Assembly: GCF_016623585.1 (NCBI RefSeq)
Contig: NZ_JAEHFY010000016.1
Location: 1 to 64,000 of the forward strand
DNA: 64,000 nucleotides
Direction of reading: 5' to 3'
From: Pedobacter segetis
GTDB lineage: Bacteria > Bacteroidota > Bacteroidia > Sphingobacteriales > Sphingobacteriaceae
Shown: piece after piece, positions 9,247 to 18,738 of the stretch
How positions within the stretch are numbered: the first letter of the stretch is position 1
How the letters are laid out: each line of letters begins with the position of its first letter
Notes under the pieces: model-generated
Seen by the model: the letters and a program-made list of their open reading frames with translations, nothing else
Database searches by the model: none
What the model was told of the DNA's origin: nothing
Position numbers and translations under genes: made by a program

Positions 9247-10632
9247 ATGACATTAATTAAATCAATTTCCGGTATCAGGGGAACCATAGGTGGAAAATCT
9301 GGAGAAGGATTAACACCCGTTGACATTGTTAAATTTACCGCTGCTTATGGTAAATGGATATTGTCTAAAACAGGTAATAAAAAAATTGTTTTAGGCAGAG
9401 ACGCTAGGATTTCTGGAGAGATGGTAAGGAATTTAGTGGTTGGTACTTTACAAAGTATAGGAATTGATGTGGTAGATTTAGGTCTTTCTACAACGCCTAC
9501 CGTAGAAATTGCCGTTCCAGATCAAAAAGCAGGAGGTGGTATCATCTTAACAGCAAGTCATAACCCTAAAGAATGGAATGCGTTAAAATTATTAAACCAT
9601 AAGGGTGAATTTATTAATGAAGAAGATGGTAAGGAGGTTTTAACTATTGCAGAGGCTGGAGAATTTGATTTTGAGGAAGTAAATAATTTGGGGAATGTTA
9701 GTTTTGATGATAGTTACCTTCAAAAACATATCGATCAAATTTTATTGCTCCCTTTGGTTGATGCTGTTGCTATTAAGAATGCAAACTTTAAAATAGCTAT
9801 TGATTGTGTAAATTCTTCTGGTGGGGTTTTTATACCCGCATTGTTAAAAGCTTTAGGTGTAGAAACTGTTTATGAGCTTTTTTGTGAGCCTAATGGACAT
9901 TTTCCACATAACCCAGAACCTTTGCCAGAGCATTTAACAGCAATTTCTGATACCGTTAAAGAGCATAAAGCAGATCTAGGCATTGTGGTAGATCCAGATG
10001 TTGACCGCCTTTGTTTTGTTTGTGAAGATGGGACGATGTTTGGCGAAGAATATACATTGGTTGCGGTTGCAGATTATGTTTTAAAACATAATCCTGGTAA
10101 TACCGTATCAAATCTATCATCTACAAGAGCTTTAAGAGATGTTACAGAAGCTGCCGATCAAGTTTACAATGCCTCTGCCGTTGGAGAAGTAAACGTAGTA
10201 AACCTGATGAAAAGTACAGGTTCTGTTATAGGTGGGGAAGGAAACGGAGGTGTTATTTATCCAGAATTGCATTACGGGCGAGATGCTTTAGTGGGTATTG
10301 CTCTTTTCTTAACTCATTTGGCCAAATCAGAAAAAAAGATTTCAACGCTTAAAGCGAGCTATCCAATGTACTTTATTTCAAAAAATAAAATCAACCTAAA
10401 AAAAGGGATGGATGTGGATGACATCCTTCAAAAAGTAAAGGATAAACATAAAACCAAGCCACATAGTACCATAGATGGATTAAAGATAGAATTTGAAAAG
10501 CAATGGGTGCATTTGAGAAAATCAAATACCGAACCCATCATCAGGGTCTATTCTGAATCAACATCTGAAGCAGGGGCGAATAAACTAGCAAACAACATCA
10601 TGAACGATATTATCTCTTTTATCCAAAAGTAA
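9247..10632 (+). CDS. glmM: Phosphoglucosamine mutase-type phosphohexosamine mutase
   Basis: This alpha-D-phosphohexomutase interconverts hexosamine-1-phosphate and hexosamine-6-phosphate in the cytoplasm. Starting at ATG 9247 (MTLIKSISGIRGTIGG) gives 461 residues, the usual family length; a TTG at 9202 would add an unlikely tail. The phosphoserine loop is TASHNP (Ser104), the metal loop DPDVDR, and the sugar loop GGEGNGG. In this operon its likely job is catabolic, moving the phosphate put on C1 by the kinase encoded next door to C6 for the NagB/PIG-L fusion, though it could also serve cell-wall synthesis. It lies seven bases before the kinase gene. Confidence 0.85.
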   Translation: MTLIKSISGIRGTIGGKSGEGLTPVDIVKFTAAYGKWILSKTGNKKIVLGRDARISGEMVRNLVVGTLQSIGIDVVDLGLSTTPTVEIAVPDQKAGGGIILTASHNPKEWNALKLLNHKGEFINEEDGKEVLTIAEAGEFDFEEVNNLGNVSFDDSYLQKHIDQILLLPLVDAVAIKNANFKIAIDCVNSSGGVFIPALLKALGVETVYELFCEPNGHFPHNPEPLPEHLTAISDTVKEHKADLGIVVDPDVDRLCFVCEDGTMFGEEYTLVAVADYVLKHNPGNTVSNLSSTRALRDVTEAADQVYNASAVGEVNVVNLMKSTGSVIGGEGNGGVIYPELHYGRDALVGIALFLTHLAKSEKKISTLKASYPMYFISKNKINLKKGMDVDDILQKVKDKHKTKPHSTIDGLKIEFEKQWVHLRKSNTEPIIRVYSESTSEAGANKLANNIMNDIISFIQK

Positions 10633-10639
10633 CATAGAT

Positions 10640-11770
10640 ATGGAAAACACAACATTCCAGAAAAACAAAATTGAACACCTTGCCAAAAAGTTTGCTATTG
10701 AGGGAGATGTTCTAACTACAAAACCTTTTGGTTCGGGGCATATCAATGATACTTTTTTTATTCAAAATATTGATAAAAGTTGCCCAGATTATCTTTTACA
10801 ACGTATTAACCATCATATTTTTAAAGATGTTGAAGGGGTTGTGGTAAATATTTCTAGGGTTTCTGCACATTTAGGGGCTAAGTTAAATGGAGAATTTAAG
10901 ACCGATAAATCTTTTGAACAAGTACTCACACTAATCCCCACAACCGAGGGTGTTTTATTTCTTGAAGATGATGATGGAAATTTTTGGAGAATGTACCAAT
11001 TTATAAAAGATTCTATCAGCTATGATTTAATTACATCTAGCAAGCAGGCCTATGAAGGTGGCGAAGCTTTTGGTCGCTTTCAGCGGATGTTGGCCGATAT
11101 GGATCCGAATTTATTAAAAGAGACACTAAAAGATTTCCATAACATTAAATTTAGATTAGCAAATTTTTATAACGCAGTAACAGAAAATTGCGCCGGGAGG
11201 GTAAATGAAGTTAATGAAGAACTTGCATTGATTGAGCAACATAAAGATTTTATGTGCAGCCTTTATGAAATGGGAGAAAAAGGTTTGTTACCTAAAAGAA
11301 TTACCCATAACGATACAAAATTTAACAACATATTGTTTGATAAGAACGATAAAGTAATCTGTATCATTGATCTAGATACCGTAATGCCTGGTTATGTTGC
11401 TTATGATTTTGGTGATGCCATTAGAACCTTAGCAAATACCGCAGAAGAAGACGAAGCCAATTTGAATAAAATTGATGTGAATATTTCTTTATTTAAAGCT
11501 TATACAGAAGGTTATTTAAAAGAAGCTTTGGTTTTTTTAACAGATGATGAAATAAAATCTTTGTACTTAGCTGTGTTTCTTTTCCCTTTTATGCAAGCAA
11601 TCCGTTTCTTGACAGATTATTTGCAAGGAGATACTTATTATAAAATTGCCTATCCATCCCATAATTTGGTACGCACAAAAGCACAGTTCCAATTGTTCAA
11701 GAAGCTTTATGCAAAAAAAGAAGAATTAGAAAAAATCATTAACGATGCGAAGAATAATGTTTTAGTTTAG
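10640..11770 (+). CDS. NahK-like N-acetylhexosamine 1-kinase (APH fold)
   Basis: A 376-residue phosphotransferase of the aminoglycoside phosphotransferase fold. The N-terminal lobe has PFGSGHINDTFF and LLQRINHHIF. The catalytic loop is ITHNDTKFNNILFD, with Asp as base and Asn for metal, followed by the DFG-like IIDLDTVMPG. These match the NahK/AmgK-type kinases that phosphorylate GlcNAc or GalNAc at C1 with ATP. Together with the mutase and the deacetylase/deaminase fusion it gives a route from free N-acetylhexosamine to the 6-phosphate without NagK or PTS. Substrate choice (GalNAc, GlcNAc or both) cannot be read from the sequence. The gene closes the three-gene operon. Confidence 0.75.
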   Translation: MENTTFQKNKIEHLAKKFAIEGDVLTTKPFGSGHINDTFFIQNIDKSCPDYLLQRINHHIFKDVEGVVVNISRVSAHLGAKLNGEFKTDKSFEQVLTLIPTTEGVLFLEDDDGNFWRMYQFIKDSISYDLITSSKQAYEGGEAFGRFQRMLADMDPNLLKETLKDFHNIKFRLANFYNAVTENCAGRVNEVNEELALIEQHKDFMCSLYEMGEKGLLPKRITHNDTKFNNILFDKNDKVICIIDLDTVMPGYVAYDFGDAIRTLANTAEEDEANLNKIDVNISLFKAYTEGYLKEALVFLTDDEIKSLYLAVFLFPFMQAIRFLTDYLQGDTYYKIAYPSHNLVRTKAQFQLFKKLYAKKEELEKIINDAKNNVLV

Positions 11771-11893
11771 ATAAAATTGTTGCCATTAAAAGATTTTGCC
11801 AGATTATTTGTAGCTTAAACAGGCTTTTATTTAAGTTAGTAAATTAATGTCAATTTTTTTTATTTTCGCTATCCAACCAAATGCGGCTCAACC

Positions 11894-12967
11894 ATGAATG
11901 ATAAAACTATCACTATAAAGGATATCGCTTTAAAAGCTAAGGTAAGTGCGGGCACAGTTGATCGTGTTTTACATAAGAGGGGTAAAGTTGCCCCCAAAGT
12001 AGAGGAAAAAATACTCCGTATCTTAAAAGAAATGGAGTATGAGCCAAATATTATTGCTAGAGCCTTAAGTTCTAAAAAAAAGTATAAAGTTGCGGTTTTA
12101 ATTCCTGATGAATCTTATGACAGTTATTGGTTTGCGCCCAAGGCAGGCATAAAAAAATCTTTAAAAGAACTTAAGCAATTTGGCCTAGAGGTTAAATTTT
12201 ACTTTTTTGATCCCTACACAGCTTCATCTTTTGTAGATAAAGCAAAAGAAGTTAGTTTAGATAACCCCGATGGGATTATTTTAACCCCTATTTTTCATAG
12301 GGAAGTACTTCCATTTTTTGAGAGTTGGAAAAAATCCGAAATCCCATTTGTATTGTTCAATACAGAAATATCAGATTTTGAGCCACTAAGTTATATTGGT
12401 CAAGATTCTTATCAAAGTGGTTATCTAGCCGGTAAGTTGATCCATTATGGCCTATCAGAACCTTGTACAATTCTGTTGGCGCATTTTGACGAAGAAACTT
12501 CAAATGCTGCGCATCTAGAGAAAAAAGAATTGGGTTTCAAAAATTATTTTAGCCAGAACAATTTACAACAATATGATATCTTAAAAGCAGAAATTACGAG
12601 ACCAAATTATGCGTCTTTTGTTGGCCAAATGGATAACATTTTTGAAAACAATCCAAACATAAAAGGTGTTTTCGTAACCACCTCTAAATCTTTTGAAATA
12701 GCCAGTTATTTAAACCAGAAACATATACATGATGTAAATATTATAGGATATGATCTTCTGGCAAAAAATTTACACTACCTAAAAAATAATACCATTAGTT
12801 TTTTAATTAATCAAAACCCTAAAGGACAAGGGTTTTGGAGTTTAAAGCTTTTAACCGATAAGCTTATTTTTAATAAAGAAGTTCCTTTATTAAAATATCT
12901 TCCATTAGATATTATTACCAAAGAAAACGTTAATTACTTTATTGAGGAGGATTTGGAGAGCGCCTAG
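11894..12967 (+). CDS. LacI-family transcriptional regulator
   Basis: A 357-residue LacI/GalR-type repressor. Residues 5-55 are the helix-turn-helix and hinge (TIKDIALKAKVSAGTVDRVLHKRG, then PNIIARALSSKKK), and the rest is a periplasmic-binding-protein fold (VAVLIPD, GIILTPIF, YIGQDSYQSGYLAGKL) that should bind a sugar or sugar phosphate. It lies 124 bases after the kinase gene and upstream of the sigma factor, in the middle of the genes that carry the TGTGTNCGAACACA operators. LacI proteins bind palindromes with a central CG, as seen here, so it is the best candidate for the operator-binding protein. Its own upstream region shows no copy of the site. Confidence 0.85.
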   Translation: MNDKTITIKDIALKAKVSAGTVDRVLHKRGKVAPKVEEKILRILKEMEYEPNIIARALSSKKKYKVAVLIPDESYDSYWFAPKAGIKKSLKELKQFGLEVKFYFFDPYTASSFVDKAKEVSLDNPDGIILTPIFHREVLPFFESWKKSEIPFVLFNTEISDFEPLSYIGQDSYQSGYLAGKLIHYGLSEPCTILLAHFDEETSNAAHLEKKELGFKNYFSQNNLQQYDILKAEITRPNYASFVGQMDNIFENNPNIKGVFVTTSKSFEIASYLNQKHIHDVNIIGYDLLAKNLHYLKNNTISFLINQNPKGQGFWSLKLLTDKLIFNKEVPLLKYLPLDIITKENVNYFIEEDLESA

Positions 12968-13022
12968 GTTAACTAAAATATTCTTTTCTATGATGGATGA
13001 ATAATTTTTTTAAAGAAAAATG

Positions 13023-13036
13023 TGTGTTCGCAAACA
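13023..13036. promoter_or_regulatory. Operator copy upstream of the ECF sigma gene
   Basis: TGTGTTCGCAAACA differs from the consensus TGTGTNCGAACACA in two positions and is followed by the same TTTAT run as other copies. It stands about 140 bases before the sigma factor start. I cannot place a clear TAnnTTTG box next to it. Confidence 0.55.
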
Positions 13037-13178
13037 TTTATTTTTTTTATTCGATTTTTTATCATTAGATTAGTTTTTTATAATACCAATATAAACCAAA
13101 CTTAAAGAGGTTAATAAGAAATTGCAGTAGCATTTTTTTATTAAAATTTATTGTTTATTTCTTAAGAATTGATTTAAT

Positions 13179-13730
13179 ATGCCAATATATCAAGATTTTA
13201 ACGATGCTGAATTGACTGCTTTACTAAAAGAAGGGGATAGGGACGCATTTACAGAAATCTATAATAGATACCATTGGTTATTGCATATTCATACTTATAA
13301 ATGGATTAGAAATAGAGAAGAAGCAAAAGATATTATTCACGAACTTTTCTCTACCATATGGATGAAACATGACCAGCTTTCATTTGGCCCTAACCTTTCT
13401 ACTTATTTATACGCCGCAGTAAGGAACAGAATCTTTAATCTTCTATCGCATAAAAAAATTGAATCGGCATATATTGTTTCTCTGGGTAGTTTTATTGAAA
13501 AAGGAGAGTGTGTAACCGATCACTTAGTTAGAGAAAGCCAATTATCTAAAGTTATTGAAAAGCAAATTGCAGCAATGCCCTTAAAAATGCGCCATGTTTT
13601 TGAACTGAGCAGAAAACAAAATTACAGTCATAAAAAGATAGCTTATGAGCTTGATATTTCTGAACAAACCGTCCGTAAGCATATACAACACGCATTAAAA
13701 GTTTTAAGGTTTAAATTGGGCATTTTTTAG
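13179..13730 (+). CDS. ECF-type RNA polymerase sigma factor
   Basis: A 183-residue sigma-70 family factor of the ECF group that accompanies FecR and SusC in Bacteroidota. Region 2 is at residues 20-90 (FTEIYNRYHWLLHIHTYKW, EEAKDIIHELFSTIW) and region 4 at 125-180 (MPLKMRHVFELSRKQNYSHK, then a helix-turn-helix with ISEQTVRKHIQHAL). It should direct transcription of the SusC/SusD operon when released by the FecR-like anti-sigma factor. An operator copy lies upstream, so its level is probably under the LacI-type regulator as well. Followed after 169 bases by the anti-sigma gene. Confidence 0.9.
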   Translation: MPIYQDFNDAELTALLKEGDRDAFTEIYNRYHWLLHIHTYKWIRNREEAKDIIHELFSTIWMKHDQLSFGPNLSTYLYAAVRNRIFNLLSHKKIESAYIVSLGSFIEKGECVTDHLVRESQLSKVIEKQIAAMPLKMRHVFELSRKQNYSHKKIAYELDISEQTVRKHIQHALKVLRFKLGIF

Positions 13731-13899
13731 TCTTAACTCATTTATAGAAGAAAGCCTTTTAGTTAAATGTGACTTAGATAGGTGCTAAAATTTGCTTTAA
13801 ACCAAATATTAAAATATCGTAAACAAAATATTAAATTTTTTTACCCCCTAAGGCTTAGTTGCCTGTATCTCTTTATATAGGAATATTAATTCTTATAAT

Positions 13900-15036
13900 A
13901 TGATGAAAGAAAACCAGGCTAAACTGCTCATACAAAAATATCTTTCGGGTAATTGTACCGAAACAGAAAAAGCCTTAATTGAAACTTGGTATTTACAACA
14001 GAATTTAGATCATCATTTAGATCTAACCGAAGAAGAGCAACTAAGCGATCTTAAAGAGGTTAGTAGCAGGTTAGAAGAAGAATACCATCCTACAAGAAGA
14101 ATGTTTAAATGGTCTCAAATTGCGGCAGCAATTGTGATTTTTTTTATAGGTGCCGGTTTATATTTTTATAAAAATAACGCCAAAAAACAGGTTAACAATA
14201 TTGAGAAACAATTTGTAAAAGATATAAAACCCGGAGGGAATAAGGCTATTTTAACTTTGGCAAATGGCAAAAAAATAAGTTTGGATGATGCAAAAGATGG
14301 AGAGCTTGCAAAACAATCGGGTATTTTAATCACAAAAACAGCAGACGGGAAATTAGTATATACAATAACAGATCCAAGATCATCAAACACAAACCTTAAT
14401 GCGTATAATATGATCGAGACTCCCAGAGGCGGCCAATATCAAATCAATTTACCAGACGGTACAAAAGTTTGGTTAAATGCAGCATCTTCTTTGCGTTACC
14501 CTACTTGTTTCTTGGGTAGCAAAAGAGAGGTTAGCCTCAAAGGCGAGGCATATTTTGAAGTAGCAAAAGATAAAACAAAACCGTTTAGGGTAATTTCTGA
14601 TCTTCAAACTGTAGAAGTTCTAGGTACTCATTTCAATATAAATGCTTATAACGATGAGGCTTCTACCAAAACAACATTATTAGAAGGTTCTGTAAAGGTA
14701 AAATCTAAAAAAACAGACCGACATTTAATTTTAGAACCGGGTAATCAATCTGTATTGGCCAACAAGAGTCTATTTAAGAAAAATGTGGACGTAGAAGAAG
14801 CCGTTGCTTGGAAAAATGGACAGTTTATGTTTGTGAACGAAAGCCTTGAAAGTATCATGAGAAAATTGGCTAGGTGGTACAACGTTGATGTAAATTATGA
14901 AAGCGGGATTGCTAGTTCAACATTTACGGGTACCATATCTAAATATAAAAATGTTTCAGAAGTACTGGCTACGCTAGAATTAACAAACAGCGTACATTTT
15001 AAGATTAAAGATAAAACAATCACTGTAACAGAATAA
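13900..15036 (+). CDS. FecR-family anti-sigma factor
   Basis: A 378-residue inner-membrane protein. Residues 1-70 are the cytoplasmic sigma-binding part, residues about 73-92 a single membrane helix (IAAAIVIFFIGAGLYFY), and residues 120-270 the periplasmic FecR domain (TPRGGQYQINLPDGTKVWLN, LKGEAYFEVAKD). The last 70 residues form the DUF4974 domain (ESIMRKLARWYNVDVNYE). It holds the ECF sigma inactive until the N-terminal STN domain of the SusC-like receptor reports bound ligand. ATG codons at 13900 and 13903 are both possible. The gene order sigma, FecR, SusC, SusD is standard. Confidence 0.92.
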   Translation: MMKENQAKLLIQKYLSGNCTETEKALIETWYLQQNLDHHLDLTEEEQLSDLKEVSSRLEEEYHPTRRMFKWSQIAAAIVIFFIGAGLYFYKNNAKKQVNNIEKQFVKDIKPGGNKAILTLANGKKISLDDAKDGELAKQSGILITKTADGKLVYTITDPRSSNTNLNAYNMIETPRGGQYQINLPDGTKVWLNAASSLRYPTCFLGSKREVSLKGEAYFEVAKDKTKPFRVISDLQTVEVLGTHFNINAYNDEASTKTTLLEGSVKVKSKKTDRHLILEPGNQSVLANKSLFKKNVDVEEAVAWKNGQFMFVNESLESIMRKLARWYNVDVNYESGIASSTFTGTISKYKNVSEVLATLELTNSVHFKIKDKTITVTE

Positions 15037-15205
15037 TTAAACTAAACTAACCCAAATCATGAAAAAACAAGAAATCGAAGAAAGCCCTTAACCTAGAAAA
15101 TAAAAAAACTGAAATCTTGGCGGCAACCAAAATTCCAGTTAAAACTCAGGTTATCGAAAAAATTTGTCTCAAAAAACTAAATATTTACGAATTAAACCCA
15201 TTCAA

Positions 15206-18200
15206 ATGTATAAAATTTATACGCAAAAAGATTTATGTGTCTATCGTGGCCACATAAAAAAAATCATTTTGGTCATGAAAATTACGATCATCATTCTATT
15301 AAGCTCGCTTATACAAGCGCATGCAGCTGTGAGTTTTGCTCAAAACATTACTTTATCCAAGAAGAACGCACCTCTTGAGAAAGTATTGAAAGAAATCAAA
15401 AGCCAGAGCGGTTATAGTTTTCTTTATAACGACGATGCTTTAAGAACATCTAACAGCGTAACCGTAGATTTTTCTAATCTCACGCTTAAAGATGCTTTAG
15501 ATAAGCTGTTTCTTTCCCAACCATTATCCTATACTATTAAAGATAAAACAGTGGTGATCATGCCTAAGGAAACCCCTTTTGCTGATCATCTAGATAAAAT
15601 ATTTTCTGTGGTTAAAATTGATGGGAAAGTAGTTGATGAAAATGGTCAGCCTTTGCCGGGGGTTGGTATAAAGCTCAAAGGTTCATCAATAGGTACTCTT
15701 TCTAATGTAAACGGTGAGTTTTCTATTACGGTTCCTGATGGGAACGGAACTTTAATTTTCTCTTTTATTGGATACGCAACTCAAGAAGTTCCTTTGGCGG
15801 GAAAAACAAAATTACAGATCAGTCTTAAGCCTATTACAGGTGGCCTTGATGAAGTTGTGGTAATTGGCTATGGTAGCGTTAAAAAAAGAGATTTAACCGG
15901 GGCGGTTTCATCTGTTAAAGCCGAGGATTTGGTAATGTCATCCGGGCCAGAGATTGGGAGCATGTTAAAAGGTAAAGTTGCTGGTTTAACAATCAGGCAA
16001 AATAGCGCACAACCAGGCGGCGGTTTTGATATTTTGGTACGTGGTGCTGGATCGGTACAGGCCAGTAACCAACCCTTATACGTGGTAGATGGCTTTCCCA
16101 TAACTGATATACAGCAACCAGCACTAAATAGCAGGTACCAAACAGGTACGCAAAGTCCTTTAAATTCATTTAACCCAAATGATATTGAATCTATTGAAGT
16201 ATTAAAAGATGCGAGTGCAACATCAATTTATGGTGCAAGGGCCGCTAATGGTGTAATTTTGATCACCACTAAAAAAGGGAAAGAAGGAAAACCAAGTGTT
16301 AACTACTCTAATAACTTTTCGTTCCAAAAATTTAATGAAAACACGTTTGATGTTTTGCCTTTAAATGAATGGATGCAGGTTAGAAATGCTGCAGGACAAG
16401 AACAGTGGGATTTTGAAAACAAAGTTGCCCCTTATGGCTTTAGCACAAGAGATGAAGTAATAGCTAATGGCGTACAACCTTACAGAAACCAGTTTACTCA
16501 AAATGCTATAAATAATGTAGGCAGAGGAACAGATTGGTTAAGCTTAGTGACTAGAAATGGTTCTACTGCTCAACATAATCTTTCAATTTCTGGAGGCTCA
16601 AAAGATACCAAGTATCTAATATCTGGGAATTACTATAATCAAGACGGAGTGGTTAAAAACTCGGGTTTTAAGAGATATTCTATAAGAACCAATATAGATC
16701 AAGACATCAATAAATATATTAAATTAGGGGTTAATTTAACTGCCAGTAGGATTGATAATTTAAACAGTCAGTTAGGGGGCGATCAATATGAAAACTCTGG
16801 TGTAATTAGGGCAGCTATACAACAAGGGCCGCAAATACAAGCCATAGATGAAAATGGAAATTATCCTCTAAACCCTCAATTGGCATTACAGCCCAATCCA
16901 TATTCTTTACTAACCATTTCTGATCAGGGCAGGGTAGATAGGATGTTGTTAAACTCTTATTTAGATATAACCCCAATTAAAGATTTAACTTTTAAATTGA
17001 AAGCAGGTTTGGATAGGGGTGTAACAGATAGAAAAAGTTATATTCCAACAACAACGGTCAACGGTGCTACAGAAAACGGTAGAGCATCAATATCTGATGC
17101 TACAACTGACGATTATTTGTTAGAAGCTACCGGTAATTACAACAAAACATTTGCAGGAGAGCATAATTTTAGTTTTTTAGTGGGTGCATCACAACAGAAA
17201 CTATACAATAGGTTTAATAGTGCAGCAGCTTCGGGTTTTATTACAGATGCTTTTTTATGGAATAATTTAGGTGCAGGTACAAATCAAATTGCGCCTAGCT
17301 CAACAGGGTCTGATAATATTTTTGTATCCTATTTTAGTAGGCTTAACTATAATTATAAGAGCAAATATTTATTTACTGCTACTGTACGTACAGATGGTGC
17401 TAGTGTTTTCGCAAAGAATCATAAATATGGCACTTTTCCATCTGCCGCCATTGCATGGAATGTTGCAGAGGAACCTTTTTTTAATAAAATTAAGAACACT
17501 GTTTCTCAATTGAAACTGCGCTTTAGTTATGGACAAACTGGTAATGCTTCTATTTCTGGAATTGATGGAGGTTCTGGCGCTAATGCTTTTGCCGCCTATG
17601 GTGCTTATAACGCCTATCTTTCTGGTAGTGATGTTCCTACAACGGGTGTTTCACTTACTAGATTAGAAAACCCTGATTTGAAATGGGAAACCACAACAGG
17701 ATCAAACTTTGGTGTTGATTATTCTTTATTCAATGGAAAAGTTGAAGGTTCTTTAGAGATTTATAATAATGTTATATCCGATCTTTTAGATAATAAAATA
17801 CTTAACTCTTACCAACAGATCAATACCGTTATTGCTAATATAGGTAAAACTAGAAGTAGAGGGTTTGAGTTTAGCGTAACCACCAGGAATATCCAGAAAA
17901 AAGATTTTCAATGGAGAACAATGTTCAACATTGCCAGATATAAAGATAATTGGTTAGAAAGAGCACCAGACTTTAAGCCCGCGGTTTATGTAGGTGATAA
18001 AGATCCAATCAGAGCAATATACAGTAGGGTTTCTGACGGTATATTACAAATCGGAGAAGCACCGCCAATATCGCAACCTGCATTAATACCAGGTGATATT
18101 AAAATAAAAGATATTAATGGTTTTGTTAGAGATGCAGCTGGTAACCCTGTAGTGGATGCCAACGGTAGATTCCAAAGAACAGGTGCGCCGGATGGTATTA

Positions 18201-18715
18201 TTGATGATGCGGACACCAAATTGATGGGAACATCAGACCCGAGCTTTATGGCGGGTATGACCAATATATTAGGATATAAGAACTTTAGTCTGAATTTCGA
18301 TTTTAATGGTTTGTTTGGTAGAAGTTTTGCCGATCCTAATTTTGTAACCTATGGTGTTGTTGCAGAGCCAGTATATGTACAAGGATATAATGCATTAAGA
18401 ACCGTAAAAAATAGATGGACACCAACTAATCCCTCTACTACCCAACCTAGTTCTTTCTACGGTAGATCACCTTATGGTAGCGGAGATTTCTTTGTTCAAA
18501 AAGCGTGGTTTATAAGGTTACAAAACGTTTCATTAGGATATAATGTACCAACCAAACTGTTGAAGGGGGTTTTCTCTAATGCTCGGATCCATGCCGATGC
18601 GCAAAACCTTTTTGTAATTACACCTTATACTGGGGTAGATCCAGAAACAGATTCTTATACAGCGGCTTATCCTTATATAAGAACTTTCACTCTTGGATTA
18701 AACTTTACATTTTAA
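15206..18715 (+). CDS. SusC/RagA-type TonB-dependent outer-membrane receptor with STN domain
   Basis: The 1,169-residue importer moves oligosaccharides through the outer membrane with SusD as lid. After a leader (MKITIIILLSSLIQAHAAVS, ending at SFAQ) comes an STN domain (NAPLEKVLKEIKSQSGYSFL), then a carboxypeptidase-regulatory-like domain (VVDENGQPLPGVGIKLKGS), the plug (VVIGYGSVKKRDLTGAVSSV, DASATSIYGARAANGVI) and a 22-strand barrel ending in LGLNFTF. The STN domain fits signalling to FecR and the ECF sigma. I start at ATG 15206, since family members often have a charged stretch before the leader; ATG 15275 or TTG 15164 are alternatives. SusD follows after 23 bases. Confidence 0.92.
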   Translation: MYKIYTQKDLCVYRGHIKKIILVMKITIIILLSSLIQAHAAVSFAQNITLSKKNAPLEKVLKEIKSQSGYSFLYNDDALRTSNSVTVDFSNLTLKDALDKLFLSQPLSYTIKDKTVVIMPKETPFADHLDKIFSVVKIDGKVVDENGQPLPGVGIKLKGSSIGTLSNVNGEFSITVPDGNGTLIFSFIGYATQEVPLAGKTKLQISLKPITGGLDEVVVIGYGSVKKRDLTGAVSSVKAEDLVMSSGPEIGSMLKGKVAGLTIRQNSAQPGGGFDILVRGAGSVQASNQPLYVVDGFPITDIQQPALNSRYQTGTQSPLNSFNPNDIESIEVLKDASATSIYGARAANGVILITTKKGKEGKPSVNYSNNFSFQKFNENTFDVLPLNEWMQVRNAAGQEQWDFENKVAPYGFSTRDEVIANGVQPYRNQFTQNAINNVGRGTDWLSLVTRNGSTAQHNLSISGGSKDTKYLISGNYYNQDGVVKNSGFKRYSIRTNIDQDINKYIKLGVNLTASRIDNLNSQLGGDQYENSGVIRAAIQQGPQIQAIDENGNYPLNPQLALQPNPYSLLTISDQGRVDRMLLNSYLDITPIKDLTFKLKAGLDRGVTDRKSYIPTTTVNGATENGRASISDATTDDYLLEATGNYNKTFAGEHNFSFLVGASQQKLYNRFNSAAASGFITDAFLWNNLGAGTNQIAPSSTGSDNIFVSYFSRLNYNYKSKYLFTATVRTDGASVFAKNHKYGTFPSAAIAWNVAEEPFFNKIKNTVSQLKLRFSYGQTGNASISGIDGGSGANAFAAYGAYNAYLSGSDVPTTGVSLTRLENPDLKWETTTGSNFGVDYSLFNGKVEGSLEIYNNVISDLLDNKILNSYQQINTVIANIGKTRSRGFEFSVTTRNIQKKDFQWRTMFNIARYKDNWLERAPDFKPAVYVGDKDPIRAIYSRVSDGILQIGEAPPISQPALIPGDIKIKDINGFVRDAAGNPVVDANGRFQRTGAPDGIIDDADTKLMGTSDPSFMAGMTNILGYKNFSLNFDFNGLFGRSFADPNFVTYGVVAEPVYVQGYNALRTVKNRWTPTNPSTTQPSSFYGRSPYGSGDFFVQKAWFIRLQNVSLGYNVPTKLLKGVFSNARIHADAQNLFVITPYTGVDPETDSYTAAYPYIRTFTLGLNFTF

Positions 18716-18738
18716 TTTAACATTTAAAAGAAACGAAA

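Noticed and set aside
15060-15243. About 60 open codons between FecR and SusC genes in a frame other than SusC (KKSKKALNLENKKTEIL), reminiscent of a RiPP leader
   Set aside because: No start codon is in frame, no modification enzyme or transporter is near, and it overlaps the SusC start; most likely chance.
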